Counted from the first letter of the stretch, positions 8,587 through 18,017 are shown. The stretch: 64,000 nucleotides of DNA from Bacteriovoracaceae bacterium UBA6200 (GCA_002422605.1 DISW01000016.1:62001-126000), one strand, 5' to 3'. A program made the numbers and translations. Notes: generated from the sequence alone by a model not told the origin.

Positions 8587-11500
8587 GATAAAGCGTCCAT
8601 AGAGAAATTGTTTCTTTCAATTGTTCTGAGTAAGGCTTCAGTTGTATCAAGGCTTGTTAGGCACAGGAGCCCTCGTTCCACCGCCACTCGTCTCATTTTA
8701 AATCCATCCGACTCTACGTTCTTACTCTTAGAGATGGTGTTTACAATAAGAGAGATCCGACCAGATTTGATGGCCTCAATAATGTCATAAGGACCCTGGC
8801 CGATACGGGCGACGGTTTTAACAGGAATGCCGGCCTCTCTGAGAGCTTTCGCGGTTCCTTCGGTTGCCACGAAGTCAAAGCCCACTTGATGGAAGCGTTT
8901 AAAGAGAGCTATCGCTTCGTCTTTCTCGTGATCATTAATGGTCGCGAGAATTGTTCCGGAATCAGGAATCTCCACTCCTGCCGCCACGAAGGCCTTATGG
9001 AGGGCCTTTTCAAAAATCTTATCTTTCCCCATAACTTCGCCGGTTGATTTCATCTCAGGGCCGAGAGCAATTTCGACTTCTGAAAGTTTAGCAAAAGAAA
9101 AGACCGGAGCTTTAATAGCTACTGTGTCTTTAGGAGGTAAGGTTCCATGGAAGAGGCCTTGTTGAATGAGTGATTCACCCAGGATAGCCTTGGTTGCAAT
9201 TTTCGCCATAGCAACTCCAGTGACCTTTGAAAGGAAGGGAACTGTTCGTGAGGCCCGAGGATTAACTTCCAGAACAAAAACCTCATCTTTATAGATCACG
9301 AATTGAAGGTTAATGAGACCCTTGATGTTCAGGGCCTTGGCCAGAGAGAGGGTCGTTGAAGAAAGTTTATCCAGAATTTCCTGGGAAACACTTTGCGGAG
9401 GATAAACTGCAATGGAATCTCCTGAGTGAACACCGGCCTTTTCAATGTGTTCCATGATGCCTGGAATGAAAACTGTTTCACCGTCACAGATGGCGTCCAC
9501 TTCCATTTCCCGTCCAATCATATAGCGGTCAATTAAAACGGGATGATCAAAGTTCACTTGTACCGCTCTTTTCATGTAATCCAGAAGCTCGTGCTCATTA
9601 TAAACAATCTCCATCGCTCTTCCGCCCAGGACATAAGAAGGGCGAACGATAACCGGAAAACCCAGGTGAGCGGATTTTTCTACGGCCTCATTGATTGAAG
9701 TTACGGTACAACCAAGAGGCTGAGCAATTTTAAGACCTCTTAGAAGTTCTTCAAAGCGTCTGCGGTCTTCGGCGCGGTCAATATCATCAATGGAAGTTCC
9801 CAGGATTTTAACTCCTCGGGCCGCCAGAGGAGCTGCGAGATTAATGGCCGTTTGTCCGCCGAACTGAACGATCACACCGATTGGTTTTTCACGTTCGATG
9901 ACGTTATTCACATCTTCTAAAGTTAAGGGTTCAAAATAGAGGCGATCGGAAATATTAAAATCCGTTGAAACCGTTTCAGGGTTGTTATTAATAATGATGG
10001 CTTCAAGCCCCATGCTCCTGATGGCCTCGATGGCATGGACAGTGGCGTAGTCAAACTCAATTCCTTGTCCGATTCGGATAGGACCTGAACCTAAGACCAC
10101 CACTTTTTGTTTGGTTGATTCCAGAACTTCATCCTGACTTTCATAAGTTGAATAGTAGTAAGGAGTGAAAGATTCAAATTCTCCGGCACAGGTATCAACC
10201 ATTTTAAAGACTGGAGTGATCCCTTGTGCTTTTCGAAATTCAAAAATTTCTTCTTCAGAAGTCTTCCAGAGGCTTGCAATGAAGTTATCGGAAAATCCCA
10301 TCCGCTTTGCTTCTTTTAAGAGCTCAGGTCTTCTTCCTTCAGATTCAAGTCTCGTTTCCATCTTCACGATGTTTTGAATCTTTGCGAGGAAGAAGTAGTC
10401 AATGCGAGTGAGCTCATGGATATCTTTGACAGGTACCTTTTTCCGGATCGCCTCAGCGACCGCAAAAAGACGCTCATCATCCTGCTTACTTATTTTCTCC
10501 ATGAGTTCAGTAATGGTTTTATTTTTAAATTCTGGAAGGGCCAGATGGTAGGCCCCAATCTCAAGTGAGCGCACTGCTTTTAGGAGCGACTCTTCTATCG
10601 TCCTCCCTAGGGCCATCACTTCGCCGGTGGCCTTCATCTGAGTACCTAAACGGCGGTTGGCGGTGACGAACTTATCAAATGGCCAGCGTGGAATTTTACA
10701 TACCACATAATCCAGGGCCGGCTCAAAGCAGGCATACGTTTTTTTAGTTACCGGGTTTATGATTTCATCCAGAGTCTTACCTACAGCGATTTTGGCCGCA
10801 ATTTTCGCTATCGGATAACCGGTCGCTTTTGAGGCCAGGGCAGAGGAGCGGGAAACCCGCGGGTTTACTTCGATGACGTAGTAATTAAAGGAATGGGGAT
10901 CTAATGCGTACTGTACGTTACACCCACCTTCAATTTTTAATGCGCGAACAATCTTTAAAGCAGAAGAGCGTAGGAGCTGGTACTCTTTATCACTTAGGGT
11001 CTGACTGGGAGCTACCACAATGGAGTCACCGGTATGAACTCCAACGGGGTCAATGTTTTCCATATTACAGACGATGATGCAGTTATCGTTTCGGTCACGA
11101 ATAACTTCGTACTCAACTTCTTTAAAGCCCGCGATAGATCTTTCAATCAAACACTGCTGAATGGGTGATGAATTTAGTCCTGAGGTGGTGATGGTGATGA
11201 GTTCTTCCGTATTTTTAGCAATTCCTCCGCCTGTTCCACCCAGAGTGTAAGCGGGGCGAACGATTAAAGGAAAACCAATTTTTTCAGAGAAGGCGAGAGA
11301 CTCTTCTAAAGTTGAAACGATCGTACTCTCAGGAACTGGCTCACCAATTTCCTGCATGAGGTTTTTAAAAAGTTTTCGGTCTTCGGCTTTTTGGATGGTA
11401 TCAACCCGACAACCTAAAAGCTCCACACCCAGTCGTTTAAGATGACCTTCCTCTTCGAGTTTCACCGCGAGATTCAGAGCTGTCTGGCCACCTAAAGTAG

Positions 11501-11762
11501 GAACAATTCCGTCCGGTCTTTCTTTATGGATGATTTTTAAAAGAAACTCTTTTGTCAGGGGTTCAATATAAACTTTATGGGCCGTTTCTTTATCAGTCAT
11601 AATCGTTGCAGGGTTTGAGTTCACCAGTACAACTTCGAGTCCTTCTTCAATCAGCGATTTTACGGCCTGTGTTCCGGAGTAATCGAACTCAGCAGCTTGA
11701 CCGATGACAATAGGTCCAGAACCAATGACGAGAACTTTTTTGAGATGTGAGTGAACTGGCAT
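8583..11762 (-). CDS. carB: Carbamoyl-phosphate synthase large subunit
   Basis: A 1059-residue synthetase subunit with the expected duplicated architecture. The first ATP-grasp half begins KKVLVIGSGPIVIGQAAEFD and handles carboxyphosphate. The second half begins KVVVLGSGPIRIGQGIEFD (about residue 555) and phosphorylates carbamate. A C-terminal MGS-like regulatory domain covers about 930-1059. It uses ammonia delivered by CarA. It lies 1 bp after carA and overlaps pyrF by 4 bp. Its product feeds the adjacent aspartate transcarbamoylase and also arginine synthesis. Confidence 0.96.
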   Translation of the reverse strand: MPVHSHLKKVLVIGSGPIVIGQAAEFDYSGTQAVKSLIEEGLEVVLVNSNPATIMTDKETAHKVYIEPLTKEFLLKIIHKERPDGIVPTLGGQTALNLAVKLEEEGHLKRLGVELLGCRVDTIQKAEDRKLFKNLMQEIGEPVPESTIVSTLEESLAFSEKIGFPLIVRPAYTLGGTGGGIAKNTEELITITTSGLNSSPIQQCLIERSIAGFKEVEYEVIRDRNDNCIIVCNMENIDPVGVHTGDSIVVAPSQTLSDKEYQLLRSSALKIVRALKIEGGCNVQYALDPHSFNYYVIEVNPRVSRSSALASKATGYPIAKIAAKIAVGKTLDEIINPVTKKTYACFEPALDYVVCKIPRWPFDKFVTANRRLGTQMKATGEVMALGRTIEESLLKAVRSLEIGAYHLALPEFKNKTITELMEKISKQDDERLFAVAEAIRKKVPVKDIHELTRIDYFFLAKIQNIVKMETRLESEGRRPELLKEAKRMGFSDNFIASLWKTSEEEIFEFRKAQGITPVFKMVDTCAGEFESFTPYYYSTYESQDEVLESTKQKVVVLGSGPIRIGQGIEFDYATVHAIEAIRSMGLEAIIINNNPETVSTDFNISDRLYFEPLTLEDVNNVIEREKPIGVIVQFGGQTAINLAAPLAARGVKILGTSIDDIDRAEDRRRFEELLRGLKIAQPLGCTVTSINEAVEKSAHLGFPVIVRPSYVLGGRAMEIVYNEHELLDYMKRAVQVNFDHPVLIDRYMIGREMEVDAICDGETVFIPGIMEHIEKAGVHSGDSIAVYPPQSVSQEILDKLSSTTLSLAKALNIKGLINLQFVIYKDEVFVLEVNPRASRTVPFLSKVTGVAMAKIATKAILGESLIQQGLFHGTLPPKDTVAIKAPVFSFAKLSEVEIALGPEMKSTGEVMGKDKIFEKALHKAFVAAGVEIPDSGTILATINDHEKDEAIALFKRFHQVGFDFVATEGTAKALREAGIPVKTVARIGQGPYDIIEAIKSGRISLIVNTISKSKNVESDGFKMRRVAVERGLLCLTSLDTTEALLRTIERNNFSMDALS

Positions 11763-11763
11763 C

Positions 11764-12837
11764 TTAATTCCTTAGGCTCGAGAGAAAGTTATCAAACAAC
11801 CAGGCAGTGTCTTCCGGTCCCGGGCAGGCCTCAGGATGATATTGTACGGAAAAGGCCGGCAGGGTTTTATGTTTAAGACCTTCAACGGTTGAATCGTTTA
11901 AATTAATCTGAGAAATTTCAAGCTCTGATTTCTGAATGGACTCGGTAGTCACGGCATAACCGTGGTTTTGAGAACTCATGAAGACTTTATTTAAAGCGAG
12001 GTCTTTTACCGGATGGTTTCCGCCTCGATGACCGAATTTTAGTTTTTCAGTATTGGCCCCGTTGGCGAGTGCAAAAAGTTGATGACCCATACAGATGGCA
12101 AAGAGGGGATATTCTTTTTGCAGTTCTTTAATGACCGGCAGGACTTCGGGAATATCTTTAGGATCTCCCGGGCCATTTGAGAGAAGAATTCCATTTGGTC
12201 TGAAGCTCTGAATGACTTCCAGGGAAGTATTATAAGGAACCACCACCACGTCGCAGTTTCTGATCATTAAGGAGCGGAGGATGTTCTTCTTGTAACCGAA
12301 ATCGATCAGAACAATTCTTTTCCCCGAACCAGGGAAGTGAATGGGAGCCTTCGTTGAGACTCGGGAGATTTGATCGCTGCCTAATTTCTGGAGTAAAAGC
12401 TCTTTCACTTTTTCAGTTGAATAGCTTTCTGGAACCAGAACTGCTTTCATGACTCCGTTGTCACGAATTTTCTTTGTCAGCTCTCTGGTATCAAGGCCCG
12501 CAATTCCGGGAATCTTGAATTTTTTAAGAAGGTCCCTTAGGGAGTATTCATTTCTCCAGTTTGAGCCTTCCATCGGGCACTCTCTGACAATCATTCCTTT
12601 CAGGGCCGGTGAAAGAGATTCAAAATCATCTTTATTAACACCGTAGTTCCCGATTAAAGGATAGGTCATGACTACCATCTGATCACAGTATGAGGGATCG
12701 GAGAGGATCTCCTGATATCCCGTCATGCTGGTGTTGAAAACAAGTTCACCCAGTGAATGGATTCCGTCGATGTCATGTCCAATTGATTCACCAATGTAGG
12801 TGTCGCCGTTTTCCAGAACCAGTTTAATTTTTTTCAT
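11764..12837 (-). CDS. carA: Carbamoyl-phosphate synthase small (glutaminase) subunit
   Basis: Class I glutamine amidotransferase that delivers ammonia to CarB. The N-terminal CPSase domain (1-150) is followed by a GATase domain with the nucleophile Cys249 in FAICMGHQL and the His334/Glu336 pair in VQYHPEA. The 357-residue length is normal. It overlaps pyrB by 4 bp and is followed after 1 bp by carB. Confidence 0.95.
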   Translation of the reverse strand: MKKIKLVLENGDTYIGESIGHDIDGIHSLGELVFNTSMTGYQEILSDPSYCDQMVVMTYPLIGNYGVNKDDFESLSPALKGMIVRECPMEGSNWRNEYSLRDLLKKFKIPGIAGLDTRELTKKIRDNGVMKAVLVPESYSTEKVKELLLQKLGSDQISRVSTKAPIHFPGSGKRIVLIDFGYKKNILRSLMIRNCDVVVVPYNTSLEVIQSFRPNGILLSNGPGDPKDIPEVLPVIKELQKEYPLFAICMGHQLFALANGANTEKLKFGHRGGNHPVKDLALNKVFMSSQNHGYAVTTESIQKSELEISQINLNDSTVEGLKHKTLPAFSVQYHPEACPGPEDTAWLFDNFLSSLRN

Positions 12838-13742
12838 TTAAGCTCTCCGCTTGTGGCCCATTCCAAGACGGCCATTCTACTAAAAACGCCATTGGACATT
12901 TGTTTAAAGATTCGTGACTGACTATGCTCAACAATCTCATCAGCAATTTCAATTCCTCTATTAAAAGGACCTGGGTGCATGATGATGGCCTTTTTCTTCA
13001 TGGTCTTCACTCGCGAAGAAGTGAGTCCAAATTGTGTATGATAAGCCTCGGCATTAAGCTCGAGGGTCTGGTGTCTTTCTAATTGAATTCTTAACATCAT
13101 GACGGCATCGACTTCCGGAAGTATATCGTCGAAATTCACTTTACGTGCATAAGATCCGGCTTCTTCGGGAAGGAGATCTTCCGGGCCGCAAAGATAGATT
13201 TCCATTCCAAATTTTTCAGCTGCTACCAGCATGGAGCCTGCAACTCGGGAATGTTTAATATCTCCGCAGATGGCGACTTTTAAACCTTTTAGTCCGCCAA
13301 ATTCCTGGTGAAGAGTAAGAAGATCCAGGAGCCCTTGAGAAGGATGTTCAAATTTTCCTGCTCCAGCATTTATGAGAGGAACACCAATCCGACGATGGAG
13401 CCCATCAAAGACATGATCATCAGAGTGTCTAAGGACAATGCCGTCAACGCCATGGCTTTCAAATGTTTTGAGAGTGTCATAAATAGTTTCTCCTTTCTTT
13501 GCACTGGAATTTTCTGGAACAAAATTAACGACCTCTGCACCTAATCTTTTAGCGGCCATTTCAAACGAGCAGCGAGTGCGAGTACTTGGCTCAAAAAAAA
13601 GATTGGCGAAAATTTTATGTTTTAAGAGGTGATGGATTTTGTCGGGTTGTTTGTGATGAAGAGAAAAGAAATGGGACCTATTGATCAGGGACTGAATATC
13701 ATGAGAACTAAAACTAGCAAGTGATAGGAAATGCTTGATCAT
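12834..13742 (-). CDS. pyrB: Aspartate carbamoyltransferase catalytic subunit
   Basis: Makes N-carbamoyl-L-aspartate. The carbamoyl-phosphate-binding loop FEPSTRTR is at residues 50-57, and the aspartate-domain motif MMLRIQLER and HPGPFNRGIEI are present. It is the first gene of the leftward operon pyrB-carA-carB-pyrF-pyrE-lysA and has the strongest ribosome site of the series (AAGGAGG). No pyrI, pyrC or pyrD is visible in the window, so those steps are encoded elsewhere. No obvious PyrR-type or pyrimidine-rich leader attenuator was recognised upstream. Confidence 0.95.
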   Translation of the reverse strand: MIKHFLSLASFSSHDIQSLINRSHFFSLHHKQPDKIHHLLKHKIFANLFFEPSTRTRCSFEMAAKRLGAEVVNFVPENSSAKKGETIYDTLKTFESHGVDGIVLRHSDDHVFDGLHRRIGVPLINAGAGKFEHPSQGLLDLLTLHQEFGGLKGLKVAICGDIKHSRVAGSMLVAAEKFGMEIYLCGPEDLLPEEAGSYARKVNFDDILPEVDAVMMLRIQLERHQTLELNAEAYHTQFGLTSSRVKTMKKKAIIMHPGPFNRGIEIADEIVEHSQSRIFKQMSNGVFSRMAVLEWATSGELK

Positions 13743-13883
13743 TTTCCTCCTTGAGAGTGAAATTAGTTGAATATGAATAGAAGAGAATAGAATAGACTAA
13801 TGAGTGAAAGGCGTGGAAAAATGTCATGATGCAGAGAGGCATCGTACCCATAAATTCAGTCCTGCGAGTAAATCTTTAAACTA

Positions 13884-13901
13884 ATCTCTTAGAACAGAGA
13901 T
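13884..13901. repeat. Inverted repeat in the pyrB-uvrB divergent intergenic region
   Basis: ATCTCT (13884-13889) and AGAGAT (13896-13901) form a 6-bp palindrome around a 6-bp centre, 20 bp before the uvrB start. It could be an operator for uvrB or pyrB, but it does not match the E. coli or B. subtilis LexA consensus. Confidence 0.3.
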
Positions 13902-13921
13902 CATTTGGCAAGAGTTAAAAT

Positions 13922-15922
13922 ATGACAGCAACTTTCAATTTAAAATCAAGCTTTAGTCCTATGGGAGATCAACCAGTTGCCATTGAACAGCTGGCCCAAG
14001 GCTTTAAAAGTGATAAAAAATTTCAGACCCTCTTAGGAGTAACAGGCTCGGGTAAGACCTTTGCCATGGCCCATGTGATTCAAAAGCTCGGAAAAAAAAC
14101 TCTGGTCCTGGCACCTAATAAAACCCTGGCCGCTCAGTTATTCGCTGAGTTTAAAGAGTTCTTTCCGGAAAATGCCGTTGAATACTTTGTCTCCTATTAT
14201 GATTATTACCAACCAGAGGCTTATGTGCCTGGTTCCGATACTTATATCGAAAAAGATTCTGCCATTAATGATGAAATCGAGAAGTTAAGGCATTCCACCA
14301 CTCGTTCTCTTTTCTCCAGAGAGGATGTCATCGTTGTGGCCTCAGTCAGTTGTATCTATGGTATTGGGGCACCGGAAGAATATTTCAATCAGAGAATCAT
14401 GCTCTTCACGGAAGACAAACTTGATCGCGATGAATTCCTTAAAAGACTCGTTGAAATTCAGTATCAAAGAAATGATGTGGATTTTCACCGGGGAACTTTT
14501 CGGGTGAGAGGAGATGTTGTCGAGGTATTCCCGGCCTATGAAGACTCACAGATTGTAAGGGTGGAATTTTTTGATGATGTTGTAGACGGTATCTTTTTAG
14601 TTGATCCTATTAGAGGGAAAGTCATCCAGCCTCTTAACAGAGTCGATATTTATCCTAAGAGTCACTACGTGGTGGGTAAGGATAAAATGAAGGCCGCTAT
14701 AGAAAATATAAAAATAGAATTAAGAGAAAGACTGAATTATCTCGAATCAGAAGGGAAACTGGTTGAAGCTCAACGTCTTGGGCAGCGAACACTTCTGGAT
14801 TTGGAGATGATGGAAGAGATGGGATTTTGTCCGGGGATTGAGAACTATTCGCGTCACTTAGCTGGCAATAAGCCAGGGGACCCTCCCTTTACACTTCTAG
14901 ATTATTTTAAAAAAGATTTTCTTATGATCGTGGATGAGTCTCACGTTTCCATTCCTCAAGTGGGTGGAATGTATAAAGGAGACCGTGCCCGGAAAATGAA
15001 TTTGGTAGAGTATGGATTTAGACTTCCATGTGCTCTTGATAACCGTCCTCTGAACTTTCCTGAATTTGAATCGAAGCTTGATCAGGTGTTATTTGTCTCC
15101 GCCACTCCTGCCAACTACGAGCTGGAAATGTCCGGTGGGGAATTCGCTGAACAAATTATTCGTCCAACCGGGCTTTTAGATCCGGTGATTGAATTTAAAG
15201 ATGCAAAGAATCAAGTCGATGACATGTTGATTGAGGCCAAGAGAGTTATCGCTCAGGGGTACCGAGTGCTCATCACAACCTTAACTAAAAGGCTCGCAGA
15301 GGAACTGACTTCCTTTTATAGGGGAGTAGGAATGAGGATTAAGTATCTGCATTCTGACATTGATACTCTGGAACGGATGGAAATTCTCCGTGACCTAAGA
15401 CTAGGGGAATTTGATATTTTAGTTGGGATTAATCTTTTAAGAGAAGGTTTAGATATCCCCGAAGTTGCCCTGGTGGGAATTCTCGACGCAGATAAAGAAG
15501 GGTTTCTCAGATCTACCCGATCTCTGATCCAAACAATCGGCCGGGCCGCCCGAAATTCAGAAGGAAGGGTGATTCTTTACGGGTTTAAGAAGACCCCAAG
15601 TATTAATGAGGCCATGAAAGTCACCGGCGAACGGCGCTTGAAGCAGATTGAGTATAACGAGACCCATGGAATTACTCCAACCACGGTTAGTAAGAAAGTC
15701 AGCGGCGGTGTGATTGAGATTCTCCGAGGCACCAAGAAGGCCGACAAAAAAGGACGAGTTAAAGAAATTTCCGAGCAAAAGCTTTCTCCTGAAGCAATTG
15801 ATGCTAAAATTAAAGAATTAAAGCAACTCATGAAAGAGGCTTCCGCCGGACTTCGATTTGAGGAAGCGGCCAAGCTCCGGGATGAGATTAAAAAAATGGC
15901 CGAATTAAGGTTTATGTTATGA
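13922..15922 (+). CDS. uvrB: UvrABC excinuclease subunit B
   Basis: Damage-verification helicase of nucleotide excision repair. Walker A GVTGSGKT is at residues 39-46; the beta-hairpin region around YYDYYQPEAYVPGSDTYIEK, the DESHVSIPQ motif II and the helicase motif VI QTIGRAARN are present. The C-terminal UVR motif that contacts UvrC (LKQLMKEASAGLRFEEAAKLRDE, split here in two parts of the last 40 residues) is intact. The 666-residue length is normal. The region before the ATG has no clear Shine-Dalgarno sequence. It overlaps the next gene by 4 bp. Confidence 0.96.
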   Translation: MTATFNLKSSFSPMGDQPVAIEQLAQGFKSDKKFQTLLGVTGSGKTFAMAHVIQKLGKKTLVLAPNKTLAAQLFAEFKEFFPENAVEYFVSYYDYYQPEAYVPGSDTYIEKDSAINDEIEKLRHSTTRSLFSREDVIVVASVSCIYGIGAPEEYFNQRIMLFTEDKLDRDEFLKRLVEIQYQRNDVDFHRGTFRVRGDVVEVFPAYEDSQIVRVEFFDDVVDGIFLVDPIRGKVIQPLNRVDIYPKSHYVVGKDKMKAAIENIKIELRERLNYLESEGKLVEAQRLGQRTLLDLEMMEEMGFCPGIENYSRHLAGNKPGDPPFTLLDYFKKDFLMIVDESHVSIPQVGGMYKGDRARKMNLVEYGFRLPCALDNRPLNFPEFESKLDQVLFVSATPANYELEMSGGEFAEQIIRPTGLLDPVIEFKDAKNQVDDMLIEAKRVIAQGYRVLITTLTKRLAEELTSFYRGVGMRIKYLHSDIDTLERMEILRDLRLGEFDILVGINLLREGLDIPEVALVGILDADKEGFLRSTRSLIQTIGRAARNSEGRVILYGFKKTPSINEAMKVTGERRLKQIEYNETHGITPTTVSKKVSGGVIEILRGTKKADKKGRVKEISEQKLSPEAIDAKIKELKQLMKEASAGLRFEEAAKLRDEIKKMAELRFML

Positions 15923-16272
15923 AGTTATGGGTCCTTCTATTCTTACTCCCTATAGTAAGCTTCGCTCAGCCGAAGAAAGAAGGTTTTGTTATCCAGATTA
16001 ATGACCGCAGTATGTCCGTTCTTTCTCCAGAAAAGAGCAGAGAACTCTTTTCCGTACTGGTTGAAAACCGCTCACTTTCAGATCAAGTGGGTAAGTTTAT
16101 GATCGGCAGTAAAATTTTAAAGTTTGTTTCAATTAAATCGGGAAAAAGTGAAGCTGTTGAAATTGAGAATAAATCATCGGGTACGGTGATCTTTGTCCCA
16201 GTCAGTCCTGCTTTCCAGGAAGTACCTTTAATTTTTGGCAAAAAGGCTTATGAAATCCCACCAAAGAAATAA
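15919..16272 (+). CDS. Small secreted protein of unknown function
   Basis: A 117-residue protein with an N-terminal signal peptide (MKLWVLLFLLPIVSFA, cleavage likely after FA16) and a mature part of about 100 residues rich in Lys, Ser and beta-type segments. No family was recognised. ATGA overlap with uvrB and 23-bp overlap with the metallophosphoesterase behind it indicate cotranscription, but a periplasmic protein has no evident link to DNA repair. Confidence 0.65.
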   Translation: MKLWVLLFLLPIVSFAQPKKEGFVIQINDRSMSVLSPEKSRELFSVLVENRSLSDQVGKFMIGSKILKFVSIKSGKSEAVEIENKSSGTVIFVPVSPAFQEVPLIFGKKAYEIPPKK

Positions 16273-17395
16273 CGTAAAGAAAGTCATTCTGGTCATTTCA
16301 GATTTACATCTTTCCGCCGGCAAAATGTTTAAGGGGAAAAGAAATCTTCTGGAAGATTTTCATTATGATAATGAGCTGATCGATTTTTTAAATTACTACT
16401 GCTCTGGTGATTACGAGCAAGTGGAAGTGGAACTTGTTATTAATGGGGATTTCCTGGATTTCTTAGCAGTTCCTTATGTTGAATTCTATGATGATGAATT
16501 CTGGAGTGAGACTGCTGCTCTGGCCAAGCTTAAAATGATCATGAAAGCCCATGGGGGAGTTCTCGAAGCTTTAAAAACCTTCCTTGCAACTCCCAATAAG
16601 CGGATCATTTATATTATCGGAAACCATGACGCCGAATTCGTATTTGATTCTTTAAAGGAAAGATTCCTTTCTTATTTCGGTGAGCATCGGAAGAACTTCA
16701 TCCTTTCCAACTCGATTTCCACTCACATCCCAACCAAGGGGGTGTGTATTCAACACGGCCACCAATATGAGAGGGCCCATCAGTTTGATCAGGAAAACGC
16801 TGTGGTTGAAACAATGAACGGTGAGAAGTACTTCATTCCCCCCTGGGGATCTTATTACGTTACCAACGTCATCAATAAGTACAAGCAAGAAAGAAGCTTC
16901 ATTAATGCCGTCCGTCCGATTAAGCATTTCATGATTCACGGGATTCTTTTTGATACCTTCTTCACTGTAAGATTCATGCTTTCGAATTTCTACTACTTCG
17001 TCATGGTGAGATTCTGGCACTTCTACATGGTTAAACGCAGCTTAAAAGAAGTCTTAGGGGATCTCCTTCGAGAGCTGGAGCTATTCCAGGATTTCGAAAC
17101 ACTCACAAGACAGTTTTTTGAAAAGCATACCGATTCTCGAGTGCTCATAGTAGGGCACACTCATAATCCTACTCTTAGAATTTTTAATGACGGAACTATT
17201 TTCATTAACACCGGAACGTGGACCAGAATGGTGAATCTCGATCTGGGACAATGGAATAATGGTAATGCCCTTACATACGCTAAGATTCTGGTAAAAAAAT
17301 TAGACTACGAAATAGAAGATTTTGATAAGTATGTTGAAGTCGATTTAAAATACTGGATGGGTATTAATAATCTTCCATATTCTGAATACCACTAA
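16250..17395 (+). CDS. Calcineurin-like metallophosphoesterase
   Basis: Binuclear metal phosphoesterase with all classic motifs: ISDLHLSAG (Asp18, His20), INGDFLDF, IIGNHDAEF (GNHD at 124-127), QHGHQYE and VGHTHNP (GHTH at 302-305). The length of about 381 residues is well above that of LpxH (about 240); an extra, partly hydrophobic segment with many Phe and Tyr occupies about residues 215-260 and could be membrane-associated. Substrate unknown; UDP-diacylglucosamine-type lipids or nucleotides are possible. The start at 16250 (ATG after AAAAGG) was preferred to an upstream TTG. It overlaps the small secreted protein gene in another frame. Confidence 0.8.
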   Translation: MKSHQRNNVKKVILVISDLHLSAGKMFKGKRNLLEDFHYDNELIDFLNYYCSGDYEQVEVELVINGDFLDFLAVPYVEFYDDEFWSETAALAKLKMIMKAHGGVLEALKTFLATPNKRIIYIIGNHDAEFVFDSLKERFLSYFGEHRKNFILSNSISTHIPTKGVCIQHGHQYERAHQFDQENAVVETMNGEKYFIPPWGSYYVTNVINKYKQERSFINAVRPIKHFMIHGILFDTFFTVRFMLSNFYYFVMVRFWHFYMVKRSLKEVLGDLLRELELFQDFETLTRQFFEKHTDSRVLIVGHTHNPTLRIFNDGTIFINTGTWTRMVNLDLGQWNNGNALTYAKILVKKLDYEIEDFDKYVEVDLKYWMGINNLPYSEYH

Positions 17396-17739
17396 AGCAT
17401 GCTATGAATTTTTTCAATGAGCTTCTGTGAATGAAACGGGTAGGAGATGATGTGATTCACTCCTACCCGGGCCGCAAGAGTGAGAGTGTTTGGATCTTTG
17501 CCTTCTGCGAAGACGAGAAAGCTCTTCTGAAACTGCAATGAATCGATAAGTTCAGAACTAAATTTATGAGCTGTGATAAGAACGAGAAAATCTTTTCTCT
17601 GCTTCATAAGAGTGAGAGCTTCATCTACTTTCGCAGCTTCTATGACATGAAAAAAACCATTCTTAGTCAGCATATCCCTCAAAAGGGAGCGGAAGTTTTC
17701 ATTTTCATCGCAAATCAAAATGGGATTTGGGTAGTTCAT
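17392..17739 (-). CDS. Stand-alone degenerate receiver (pseudo-receiver) protein
   Basis: A 115-residue protein with the beta-alpha repeat of CheY-like receivers: ILICDENENFRSLLRDML, then DFLVLITAH, FLVFAEG and HIISYPFHSQKLIEKI. The acidic pair near Asp11 is kept. The phospho-acceptor Asp at the end of beta-3 is replaced (LIT instead of LLD), the Ser/Thr switch after beta-4 is Ala, and the KPF lysine is Tyr (SYPF). Aspartyl phosphorylation is therefore unlikely. It has no output domain. It converges with the metallophosphoesterase (stops overlap) and diverges from flagellin, suggesting but not proving a motility role. Confidence 0.75.
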   Translation of the reverse strand: MNYPNPILICDENENFRSLLRDMLTKNGFFHVIEAAKVDEALTLMKQRKDFLVLITAHKFSSELIDSLQFQKSFLVFAEGKDPNTLTLAARVGVNHIISYPFHSQKLIEKIHSML

Positions 17740-17745
17740 TAATTA

Positions 17746-17773
17746 ATTATAGCAGTCAGCTATTAATCTGCAA
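17746..17773 (-). promoter_or_regulatory. Sigma-70-type promoter, predicted leaderless, for the pseudo-receiver gene
   Basis: On the minus strand, TTGCAG (17773-17768) is separated by 16 bp from a perfect TATAAT (17751-17746). Six bases then lead to the ATG, which puts the transcription start on or next to the start codon. No Shine-Dalgarno sequence is present, in agreement with a leaderless mRNA. Confidence 0.6.
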
Positions 17774-17864
17774 ATCTCTTAAGTTATTGTAAATGTAGAT
17801 TTTAAGAGGACAAGCCGTATGTTTTTTGTCGGCCATAAACTTCATAATATTTTTAAAAAGACCA

Positions 17865-17891
17865 TTAAGTTCGTTTTACGTTCTCCGAAAA
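17865..17891 (+). promoter_or_regulatory. Sigma-28 (FliA)-type flagellar promoter
   Basis: TTAAGTTC, 11 bp, TCCGAAAA closely fits the sigma-28 consensus TAAAGTTT-N11-GCCGATAA (12 of 16 positions). It predicts a transcript with a leader of about 120 nt before flagellin. Confidence 0.6.
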
Positions 17892-17954
17892 GCCTTCTGA
17901 CTGCCACATACGTGACTAGTCTTTAAAAAATTCACTTAAGCAGGAAGCTTATCT

Positions 17955-17976
17955 AGTCTCTCAAGGGTTGAGAACT
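17955..17976 (+). promoter_or_regulatory. Stem-loop in the flagellin 5' leader
   Basis: TCTCAA (17959-17964), loop GGG, TTGAGA (17968-17973) pair perfectly; AGT and ACT extend the stem outside a single bulged C. It has no T run and lies 42 bp before the start, so it may affect mRNA stability or translation rather than termination. Confidence 0.4.
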
Positions 17977-18017
17977 GATCATCAAGGAAAGATGAGGGTA
18001 TAACCAAGGAGGATTTC

